DNA of 19,044 bases from an uncultured bacterium. GTDB lineage: Bacteria; Cyanobacteriota; Vampirovibrionia; Gastranaerophilales; Gastranaerophilaceae. A program made the translations under genes and the position numbers. The DNA lies in contig USFB01000033.1 of NCBI GenBank assembly GCA_900553895.1, positions 1-19,044 on the forward strand, read 5' to 3'. Shown here piece after piece: positions 1-6,362 of the stretch. Numbering within the stretch: the first letter of the stretch is position 1; each line of letters starts with the position of its first letter. The notes below the pieces were generated by a model. It searched no databases, was not told where the DNA came from, and saw nothing but the letters and a program-made list of their open reading frames with translations.

Positions 1-63
1 ATTCGGGCGAGCATAACATTCCAATAACAACAAATCCTTACGGATTTTAGTAGTTATTTTCAT
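1..63 (-). CDS. Partial unknown ORF running off the left edge
   Basis: An ATG on the minus strand at 63-61 opens a frame of 21 codons (beginning MKITTKIRKDLL) that is still open at the window edge. No clear ribosome binding site precedes it; a very short upstream frame starting at the ATG near 106 and ending at its TAA just before this start could be translationally linked. I do not recognise the protein. The stretch also contains several short inverted repeats (for example AAATCC/GGATTT), so it may be structured intergenic DNA rather than a gene. Confidence 0.3.
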   Translation of the reverse strand, partial: MKITTKIRKDLLLLECYARPN

Positions 64-115
64 GTTAAATGCTCTTATTGGCTTGCTTGCTAACGCTCGA
101 CATCGCCCTACCGAA

Positions 116-171
116 AATCCGCTCTCCCCTCAAGGGAGAAGCTGTCCGAAGGACTGATGAGGGTGGTAAAG
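116..171. repeat. Intergenic double-hairpin (REP-like) repeat
   Basis: Two adjacent hairpins can be seen: TCTCCC/GGGAGA with a 5-base loop (123-139) and GTCC/GGAC with a GAA loop (144-154), followed by GATGAGGGTGG. The GC content and hairpin pattern differ from the AT-rich surroundings. I recall sequences of this style scattered between genes in gut bacteria, but only one copy is in this window, so repetition cannot be shown here. A further GTGG-TTT-CCAC hairpin lies at 206-216. Nothing else is visible between 64 and 275. Confidence 0.45.
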
Positions 172-275
172 ATACATAAAAGCAATTAGTGTAGGAAGAG
201 CATAAGTGGTTTCCACCTACATACTATACTCTCCGATATCAGAAACCATTGTTGAACACTTTTAACCCAATATAA

Positions 276-638
276 TCAAGCGATTAAGTAAATTTGTTTG
301 TGAAATGCTGTCACCGATTTTTTAACTAAACGAATTTCTCTCAAAAAATTTTCTGATGGGAATCCCTTAATAAGTGTTTTAACCGGCGTAAAAACAAGAT
401 TAGGCTTAGCTTCCAAAATGTCAATTTGTTTTGCGCAGTCATAAAGGTTGCCGACAACAACTTCATAAGGTGAAACATTTTGGTAAGGTAATGTATCTGC
501 GCTTCGCTCAAATAATCGTTTTAAATTGGCAGAATTCTTATTTTTATCGTTTTGAATTTCAAGCGTTTGATTTGAGTTTCGACAAACAAGATTTTAACGT
601 AAATATGCGAGTTTTTCAATTTGGTAATTAATCTCCAA
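276..638 (-). pseudogene. Unrecognised gene interrupted by an in-frame TAA
   Basis: On the minus strand a frame runs from a possible TTG start (638-636), directly downstream of the RNase H-like gene, to TGA at 278-276. It is interrupted by TAA at codon 15 (596-594). The roughly 105 residues after the stop have protein-like composition (for example ADTLPYQNVSPYEVVVGNL and NLVFTPVKTLIKGFP) and continue to a normal stop. The open part has no ATG, GTG or TTG before about codon 70. Its place and orientation suggest it was the last gene of the motA-motB operon. The family is not recognised. A sequencing error, a rare start codon or suppression of the stop are alternatives. Confidence 0.45.
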
Positions 639-639
639 A

Positions 640-1245
640 TTAAGCTTTATTAATTACTTCTAAATTCCTAAACTCAAAAATCTTCTTGGTATTACCTTTT
701 AACTTCTCTTCTGCTAAAAGAGTACCTACAATTGCTTCAAGTTGTGCAACAGGCATCATGTTAGTTGGAAGTTCGTCAAATCCATATTCAAATTTTAAAG
801 CTGATTGCAAAAATTTGCAGTCGGCAGATGAGCGTTCTTTATAGTTAGAATAAAGATTAAATTTTTGTCTTGTTAGATAAACCTCAAATCTGGAAACGTC
901 GCAACCGTCTTCTTTCAATTTCTGCAATAAATCCGCACCTCTTGGTGAAAATCTTTGCATCCAATTGTCGCGATTTAAAAAATTTGCATTGTGTTTGTGT
1001 ATCAATTGGTATGGTTTGGATAAAACTCTCCACTTGCCTTCCATCATTGTATTATCCCACGGAAGGGAAACACAAATAACAGAATTTTTTAAAGAAGTAT
1101 AGTTATCAAAAAACAATTGAACATCGCTCATAGAAAACAATTTGTCAACGTAAATCAATTTTCCGGTTGCGATTTCTCTAACCGCAACTCCGCTTTCTAT
1201 TGATGAAGCAGGTCCCAATGATAATCCGACAGAATGTGTTATCAT
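640..1245 (-). CDS. Predicted RNase H-like nuclease (DUF429-like)
   Basis: A 201-residue cytoplasmic protein. The N-terminus (GLSLGPASSIESGVAV, residues about 7-22) looks like the first strands of an RNase H fold; a VSLPWDN segment near residue 60 and a C-terminal helix LEAIVGTLLAEE near residue 170 match the layout of DUF429 proteins, which are predicted nucleases of unknown substrate. The usual acidic residues are not all obvious, so the family call is tentative. The ATG overlaps the motB stop in an ATGA arrangement (4 bp), which implies translational coupling to the stator genes. Why a nuclease-like gene sits with motA-motB is unknown. Confidence 0.55.
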   Translation of the reverse strand: MITHSVGLSLGPASSIESGVAVREIATGKLIYVDKLFSMSDVQLFFDNYTSLKNSVICVSLPWDNTMMEGKWRVLSKPYQLIHKHNANFLNRDNWMQRFSPRGADLLQKLKEDGCDVSRFEVYLTRQKFNLYSNYKERSSADCKFLQSALKFEYGFDELPTNMMPVAQLEAIVGTLLAEEKLKGNTKKIFEFRNLEVINKA

Positions 1246-2321
1246 AAGCCGAAATCCTCATCTTCAGGAATGTTTGTATCTAATTTAATAACGCGTTTTT
1301 CTATCGCTGGCATGATGTCATCTTTGTCAGCATTTGGCACATCTTTATCAAGATTTACATACAATTCCATGTTTTTATTAGATAATTTTTCGCTCTTTTG
1401 CTTGGAGATAAGTTTCTGTCTATTATCTTCTAAAAGTTTTCTTGCCGCAGGCGAAATTGAATCTCCTTCAACAGCTGTAATTACTGCTTGTCGTTGTTTT
1501 TGAATTTTTTCTTGTTCTGATTTTGTAAGTTTTAAAGTGTCATCATTTCTTGTTTCGAAATCGCGTCTGTATTTATTTTTAAGAATTAAAATTTCAACTC
1601 TTCTATTTGCAGGGTCTTTAGGTGAAATTGCATTTTCAACAGGACGCGTATCAGCGTAACCGATTGCAGAGAATAAAGAAGGTGAGAACTTGAAACGGCT
1701 AATCATGTACCTTACTACAGAGGATGCTCTCGCGGAAGACAATTCCCAGTTTGAAGGGTATTGTGAGCTTCTGATTGGGTCGCTATCCGTATGACCTTCT
1801 ACTCGCATATAGTGAAGAACAAATTTTTTGCATATCAAAACGCCAACTTTGTCCAAAAGTTTTTTTGCATCCGCATCTAGGTTTGCAGATGCAGGTGCAA
1901 ACAAATACTTGTCGTCAAATGTTATAAGCAAACCTTTGTCTGTCATTTTTGTAGAAATACCGCCTAGTTCACCCGCTTCTGATAATTGTTTTATAGAATC
2001 TTCGATTTCATTAAATGAAGTTTCTTCATACTTCGGGCTTATGTATTCAAGCATAAGACTCGGAATAAATGAGTTTGCCATCTGCTGTTCATCAAAAATA
2101 GAGTCGCTACCGTCCATAACAGATTGTTGACCGTCGAATAATGTATTTTGAGTAAACGCACTTTTCAATGATTCTTCAAGCTTTGCAAAATCCGAAACAT
2201 CAACTTGTGCAAGCGCGTATAATACAACAAAAGTTGCAAACAAAAGTGTGATGAAGTCTCCGTATGATACTAACCATCTTTCTAAGTTTTCAGGCTCTTC
2301 TTGTCTTTTTTTCTTAGCCAT
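1242..2321 (-). CDS. motB: Flagellar stator protein MotB
   Basis: MotB anchors the stator of the flagellar motor to peptidoglycan and forms the ion channel with MotA. After a short basic N-terminus, one membrane helix (residues about 22-42) starts with SYGDFITLLFATFVVLYA; Asp22 is the expected ion-carrying aspartate. A linker and helix (DFAKLEESLKSAF) resemble the plug region. Residues about 135-250 form an OmpA-type peptidoglycan-binding domain (VEGHTDSDPI, NWELSSARA, DPANRRVEI). About 100 charged residues follow this domain, longer than in typical MotB, and are unassigned. It starts 1 bp inside the motA stop (TAATG). Ion specificity (H+ or Na+) cannot be settled by eye. Confidence 0.93.
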   Translation of the reverse strand: MAKKKRQEEPENLERWLVSYGDFITLLFATFVVLYALAQVDVSDFAKLEESLKSAFTQNTLFDGQQSVMDGSDSIFDEQQMANSFIPSLMLEYISPKYEETSFNEIEDSIKQLSEAGELGGISTKMTDKGLLITFDDKYLFAPASANLDADAKKLLDKVGVLICKKFVLHYMRVEGHTDSDPIRSSQYPSNWELSSARASSVVRYMISRFKFSPSLFSAIGYADTRPVENAISPKDPANRRVEILILKNKYRRDFETRNDDTLKLTKSEQEKIQKQRQAVITAVEGDSISPAARKLLEDNRQKLISKQKSEKLSNKNMELYVNLDKDVPNADKDDIMPAIEKRVIKLDTNIPEDEDFGL

Positions 2322-3085
2322 TAGCCTTCCTTGCCTTTACCTTGGTCTAATACAAATGAACGCAATTTTCTTTCAATTAAAACAGGGCTTTCACCTGCTT
2401 GGATAGATAAAACACCTTCAAGTATCATATTTTTATATAAAAATACATCCTGGTATATAAATTTAATTCGGGTCCCTATAGGAATCATAACGAGGTTTGC
2501 AGCGAACAAACCATAAATTGTTGCAACGAATGCAACCGCAATACCTGCGCCAAGTTTTGATGGATCAGACAAGTTCTGCATAACCTGAATCAAACCAAGA
2601 ACGGCACCAATGATACCAAGTGTAGGAGAGTAACCGCCGAATGATTCGAAAACTTTTGCAGCGTTGTGAACATAGTTTTCTTGTTGTTCAATTTGGTTTT
2701 CCATCATTTCTCTAACAAGAGTCGGGTCAGTACCGTCGGCAACAGCTCCAAGTCCTAGTGTTAAAAGAGAATCGGACGCATTATTAGCTTCTTTTTCTAA
2801 CGCAATTATACCTTCTTTTCTTGCTTTTGTTGCAAATCCGCCAATTTCAGTGATTAGTGCTTCAAAATCAGATTTCGGAGGCATAAATACATTTTTGAGC
2901 ATTTTTACAGCTGAAATCAAAACTTTTGGTGGGAAACTCAACACAACAGCACCACAAGTACCACCTAATACAATAAATGCAGCTGTAACTTGAAGTAACT
3001 GTCCTATATTACCGCCTTCCATAGCTTGACCTGTCAGAATGAATGTTATACCGAGAAACATCCCAACTACTGCAAATATATCCAT
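2321..3085 (-). CDS. motA: Flagellar stator protein MotA
   Basis: A 254-residue inner-membrane protein with four hydrophobic segments in the MotA pattern: two near the N-terminus (FAVVGMFLGITFILTG; AAFIVLGGTCGAVVLSF), a large cytoplasmic loop, then two more (GIIGAVLGLIQVM; GIAVAFVATIYGLFAANLVM). The PTLGIIGAVLGL and AVAFVATIYGLFAAN motifs are diagnostic. With MotB it forms the ion-driven torque generator. The start has a good ribosome binding site (CGGAG, 6 bases upstream). It is first in the motA-motB-nuclease operon. The 136-base gap upstream (3086-3221) is AT-rich and must hold the promoter, but I see no convincing sigma-70 or sigma-28 match in it. Confidence 0.95.
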   Translation of the reverse strand: MDIFAVVGMFLGITFILTGQAMEGGNIGQLLQVTAAFIVLGGTCGAVVLSFPPKVLISAVKMLKNVFMPPKSDFEALITEIGGFATKARKEGIIALEKEANNASDSLLTLGLGAVADGTDPTLVREMMENQIEQQENYVHNAAKVFESFGGYSPTLGIIGAVLGLIQVMQNLSDPSKLGAGIAVAFVATIYGLFAANLVMIPIGTRIKFIYQDVFLYKNMILEGVLSIQAGESPVLIERKLRSFVLDQGKGKEG

Positions 3086-3221
3086 AATTATCTCCGAATT
3101 TTATACTATTATCCTATGTACATTAAACTATATTTTTCGAAGTTTGTAATCCTTTATATATAGTAGTTTTGAGAATTATTATTTGTAAATTTTTAAAACT
3201 CAGTTATCTATAAAAAATATT

Positions 3222-4496
3222 TCATCCTCTGAAGAATTCTATCCAACGTATTAAATCAGAAATTTCGTAAGGTTTTGGTAAGTATAAATCTGCTCCAGTG
3301 TTTAAAACAGCGGTTTTATTGTGAACCGTCGTTGTAACAATAATTTTTGTATTAACAAAATTTTGTTTGCCTTTAATTTCTCTACAAAAATCCAAACCTG
3401 ACAAATCATCGTTGCTGTCAATGATTAAAACAGCAGGCTGTTCGGATGAATTCAAGTTTAAATTTTCAGTCACATCATAACCTTGAAGTTCAAGTGTTGT
3501 CCTTAAAAGTAATGCCAATGCTTCATCAGGCTCTTTTATGTAGATAGAATTGTTTATTTTAGGTTCTACTACTGAATTTTCACCTGCAAGTTTAATTCTA
3601 TCTATTGCATAATTTGAACCGCTCGGGATTTTTGCAATTTTCTTGATTGAAAAAAGCCTTTGCTCCAACGCTTCTATCGAATCAATCTGTTCATAATTAT
3701 CAACAATACCACCGATTAAAAGTGAAACGAAATTGGCTCTCATACCTGCCATTCTATCACCTTTAAGTAACATATATCCGCGTTTTGCGTCTTGTGCAGA
3801 ATAAAATTTTGGTGCAACCGTGTCAAACGCAAATGTTAAAAACATAGCCATTTTTTCGGCAGTATAAGGATTTGTTATTATTACAAAATTTTCTTCATCT
3901 AATTGACCTAAAAAATCGTTATTATCAAGTGTTGATTTGATAATTGCAACAAGAGTTTGAATAAGTTTATCACCTGCAACATCCGTGTACACACTTTTGT
4001 AGTTTTTTAAGTTCTCCAAACCCAATAACAAAACCGCGGGCTTGTTATCATTATTCAACAATCTTTTTAAATTCTTTTCTACAAATTTTTTGTTGGGCAA
4101 AAGTGTTTTAGAATCCAAATTAGATTCTATATCACGTCTTAAATGCGCTCTGATTCGCATTTTGAATTCATCTATATTTACGGGTTCACTCAAAAAATCA
4201 TCTGCGCCGTTTTCTAAAACCTCAATTCTGTCGCTCGTATCGGCAGATTTTGAAAGGGCAATAATAACAGGGCGTGTATTATAGGTTAAAGTCCTGATTT
4301 TTCTGCACAAATCAGAAAGTTTTTCTTCAAGACTATCGGAAATAATGATTATATCAGGCTCTGCAAACTGAATATAATGCAATGCTTCTTTAAGGTTGCG
4401 TGAAATTACAGTCGTTGTTTCATTGTCTTCAATACTCTTTTTGTATTTTATTGAAAGTTCTTTTCTCTTATCAATAATCAAGACATTTGAGAGCAT
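3222..4496 (-). CDS. Two-receiver regulator with a degenerate GGDEF domain (REC-GGDEF-like-REC)
   Basis: A 424-residue cytoplasmic signalling protein. Residues 1-120 are a receiver domain with candidate phospho-acceptor Asp54, but the conserved Lys of the KP motif is Glu104 (FLSEPV). Residues about 128-290 follow the diguanylate cyclase fold (LLLGLENLKNYKSVYTDVAGDKL), yet the GGDEF loop reads GQLDEENF (197-204), so cyclase activity is unlikely; it may bind nucleotide or serve as a scaffold. Residues 316-424 are a second receiver with Asp360 and an intact Lys408-Pro pair. The start overlaps the upstream kinase gene by 19 bp and has a strong GAGGAGG site, so the kinase is its likely partner. 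Confidence 0.8.
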   Translation of the reverse strand: MLSNVLIIDKRKELSIKYKKSIEDNETTTVISRNLKEALHYIQFAEPDIIIISDSLEEKLSDLCRKIRTLTYNTRPVIIALSKSADTSDRIEVLENGADDFLSEPVNIDEFKMRIRAHLRRDIESNLDSKTLLPNKKFVEKNLKRLLNNDNKPAVLLLGLENLKNYKSVYTDVAGDKLIQTLVAIIKSTLDNNDFLGQLDEENFVIITNPYTAEKMAMFLTFAFDTVAPKFYSAQDAKRGYMLLKGDRMAGMRANFVSLLIGGIVDNYEQIDSIEALEQRLFSIKKIAKIPSGSNYAIDRIKLAGENSVVEPKINNSIYIKEPDEALALLLRTTLELQGYDVTENLNLNSSEQPAVLIIDSNDDLSGLDFCREIKGKQNFVNTKIIVTTTVHNKTAVLNTGADLYLPKPYEISDLIRWIEFFRG

Positions 4497-5182
4497 TTTA
4501 GAGCCTCCTCTTGATTATAAATCGGAAAATCGACTTCAAAGGTTGTGCCTTCGCCAAATTTACTTATAAAACTAATTTTTCCGCCCATATTCTCAACCAG
4601 CTGTTTTGTTATATAGAGTCCTAAACCGTTACCTTGAGTTTTACTTGTTAAATGGTTTTCAAGCCTTGAAAACTTTTGGAATATCTTATTAAAATCTTCT
4701 TCTTTAATACCAACGCCAAAATCCTGGACCTTAATTTTTATTATGTCGTTTTGAATTCCAGTTGATATGATAATTTCTTTTGCGGAATATTTTCCTGCAT
4801 TATCAATAAGATTTGTCATTATTTGTTGAAATTTATCTTCATCAATATATGCAATCGGGTTTTCTTTGCTCAATTTTGTTTCAAATTTATTTTGCTTATG
4901 CTGTTCTTCTAACATTGGCAAAACTCTTTTGATGCAAGCGTTTATGTCAACTTGTTTTAAGACCTGATTGCCTGCGTTCATTTTTGAAACAGATAATATA
5001 TTTTCAACAAGGTGAATGAGCCTATTTGACTGGTCTTCAATGATTCCGATAAATTTCTTTTTATCTTCGTCTTTAATTTTGTCCCAAGAGTTTAAAAGAG
5101 TTTGCGAAAAACCTCTTATACTTGTAAGAGGTGTTCGCATCTCGTGTGAAACTGTTGCTATGAATTCGTCTTGAATACTCAT
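4478..5182 (-). CDS. Histidine kinase core without a sensor domain
   Basis: A 234-residue protein consisting only of HisKA and HATPase_c. The phospho-accepting His is residue 13 (ATVSHEMRTPL), followed by the dimerisation helices, the N box (NLIDNAGKYS), G1 box (DFGVGIKEED), F box (IFQKFSR) and G2 box (GNGLGLYI). No membrane segment, PAS or HAMP precedes the His, and an in-frame TAA lies a few codons upstream of the ATG. No Shine-Dalgarno sequence precedes the ATG; the upstream DNA is pyrimidine-rich and part of an 8-bp repeat palindrome. It may be a genuine soluble kinase dependent on a partner for input, or a gene that lost its 5' part. Catalytic boxes look intact. Confidence 0.85.
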   Translation of the reverse strand: MSIQDEFIATVSHEMRTPLTSIRGFSQTLLNSWDKIKDEDKKKFIGIIEDQSNRLIHLVENILSVSKMNAGNQVLKQVDINACIKRVLPMLEEQHKQNKFETKLSKENPIAYIDEDKFQQIMTNLIDNAGKYSAKEIIISTGIQNDIIKIKVQDFGVGIKEEDFNKIFQKFSRLENHLTSKTQGNGLGLYITKQLVENMGGKISFISKFGEGTTFEVDFPIYNQEEALKCSQMS

Positions 5183-5189
5183 GGTGCTT

Positions 5190-5297
5190 AGAAGTTTAGG
5201 AGTTTAGAAGTTTAACAGTTTAGGAGAATTTATAAAAATATATTTTAAAACTTCTTCTCAACTTCTCAACTTCTCAACTTCTAAACTCTTTCTCCTA
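5190..5297. repeat. Palindrome built of 8-bp repeats between the PC4-like gene and the kinase
   Basis: The left arm (5190-5227) reads as successive octamers agaagttt, aggagttt, agaagttt, aacagttt, aggagaat. The right arm (5248-5297) reads aaacttct, then caacttct three times in a row (5259-5282), then aaactctt and ctcc. The right-arm unit is nearly the reverse complement of the left-arm unit, so the whole could fold into a long imperfect hairpin with an AT-rich loop at about 5228-5247. It reaches from the stop codon of the PC4-like gene to the start of the kinase. Confidence 0.75.
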
Positions 5298-5528
5298 TTC
5301 TTCTGCCATAAATTCTTTTTTAGCTTCTTCAATCGCGTCAGACAAAACGTCTAATTGGTCAGGAGCAAATGTTACGCCTTTTTTTGTAGGAAGCCAAGTT
5401 GCACCTTCATCAGTTGTGTAATAAATTCTCAAGTTGAAGTAGCTTTTGCCTTTGTATTCTGAAATTGAAATTTGTAATTGCTCAGTATCTGTTCTGTCGA
5501 TTGTTGCCAAAATTTTTGCTTCTGCCAT
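5295..5528 (-). CDS. PC4/Sub1-like (YdbC-type) ssDNA-binding protein
   Basis: A 77-residue protein with the PC4 fold signature: strands SEYKGKSYFNLRIYYTTDEG (residues about 23-42), the basic WLPTKKGVTF segment (45-54) and a C-terminal helix (PDQLDVLSDAIEEAKKEF). Bacterial PC4-like proteins bind single-stranded DNA and probably act in transcription or DNA repair. A good ribosome binding site (AAGGAAAA) precedes the ATG. It lies 30 bp after the prepilin stop and before the kinase-regulator pair, in the same direction, so it is likely co-transcribed with the prepilin. Its role in that company is not known. Confidence 0.8.
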   Translation of the reverse strand: MAEAKILATIDRTDTEQLQISISEYKGKSYFNLRIYYTTDEGATWLPTKKGVTFAPDQLDVLSDAIEEAKKEFMAEE

Positions 5529-5558
5529 TTTATTTTCCTTTCTTCTTCAAATTTCTTA

Positions 5559-6266
5559 TTAATAATATTTTATTTCCCACTTGTCAGCCATAACTCTGGC
5601 TGCGCAAGCAGTTCCATTACCAACGCTTGAACCGCTACATCCATCTGCAGGAATTTTACTGTCAAAATCTGCATACTTCTGCGTGCCGGCAGGAATCAAG
5701 GTCCCACTATTTGTTAAACCAAAAATAAAAACATCTTTGCCAAAAGTATTTGGTTTCGCAGCTCCGTTTGCATCTATAATTACACGAGATATTATACTGT
5801 CATTGCTTGTTGTGGTTCCTGTCTTATTTTGAAATGCTACAATTGCATTAAGTTTGTTAAATTTATATGCAGTATAAAGGCTCTTGAGATTTGTATCTAA
5901 ATTTCCTGCAAATGCTGATATATTCTTTGCATCATAATCTGAATTTTCTATTCCTAAAAAACTTTTTGTCGAATTGTAAAAAGCATTGCTATCAGTAATA
6001 TAAACATTACCACTTAAGCCTAAATCACTTTTTTTTATGCTTGATAGTGTTTCAAAAGTAGCCCCTGTTTCACTATTTAATTGGGCTTCCTGTCTTATGT
6101 TTAACATTCCCTGTTCTACAAGTTCAACACTTCTTGCTAATGTTTTGCCAATCAAAGCTTTTTGATAATTGTTATACATTGAGGGTAGTGTTAAAGCCGC
6201 AACAAGTCCAATAACACCGAGTGTGATTAATACTTCTGCTAAAGTGAAACCTTTTTTATTTATCAT
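5559..6266 (-). CDS. Type IV pilin-like protein (prepilin)
   Basis: A 235-residue secreted pilin-like protein. The leader MINKKG is followed by the cleavage and methylation motif G/FTLAEVLITLG, with Glu at mature position 5, and a hydrophobic helix to about residue 28. The C-terminal part has DANGAAKPNTFGKD, probably a loop of calcium-binding or structural type, and a terminal Cys pair (CSG...CAARV) likely to form a disulfide. It resembles the prepilin at 14263-14967 in all these features, so the two are paralogues. The start has GGAG 7 bases upstream and a plausible promoter. Whether it builds a pilus or a type II-like pseudopilus cannot be told. Confidence 0.88.
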   Translation of the reverse strand: MINKKGFTLAEVLITLGVIGLVAALTLPSMYNNYQKALIGKTLARSVELVEQGMLNIRQEAQLNSETGATFETLSSIKKSDLGLSGNVYITDSNAFYNSTKSFLGIENSDYDAKNISAFAGNLDTNLKSLYTAYKFNKLNAIVAFQNKTGTTTSNDSIISRVIIDANGAAKPNTFGKDVFIFGLTNSGTLIPAGTQKYADFDSKIPADGCSGSSVGNGTACAARVMADKWEIKYY

Positions 6267-6295
6267 AAAAACTCTCCAATAAAATTTATAATTTG

Positions 6296-6323
6296 ATTAT
6301 AACATATTATTTATAAAAGTTAA
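6296..6323 (-). promoter_or_regulatory. Sigma-70-type promoter for the prepilin operon
   Basis: On the minus strand a perfect TATAAT (6301-6296) lies 16 bases downstream of TTAACT (6323-6318). The start point would fall near 6289, giving a short leader that includes GGAG. It is back-to-back with the promoter of the kinase gene on the other strand. Confidence 0.6.
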
Positions 6324-6327
6324 TAAT

Positions 6328-6356
6328 TTGTCTAATATTAATCTTTGGGTTAATAT
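6328..6356 (+). promoter_or_regulatory. Promoter giving a probable leaderless mRNA for the REC-PAS kinase
   Basis: TTGTCT (6328-6333) and TAATAT (6351-6356) are separated by exactly 17 bases. The A of the ATG (6363) is 7 bases after the -10 element, the usual start-point distance, and no Shine-Dalgarno sequence precedes the ATG. This arrangement predicts a transcript that begins at the start codon. Confidence 0.55.
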
Positions 6357-6362
6357 AGAAAT

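Noticed and set aside
431..631. Plus-strand 66-codon open frame
   Set aside because: It is antisense to the interrupted minus-strand gene, has no ribosome binding site and unlikely composition.
3086..3221. Possible sigma-28 promoter for motA (TAAA followed by TTCGAAAA)
   Set aside because: The spacing is too short and GCCG is absent, so the match is no better than chance in AT-rich DNA.
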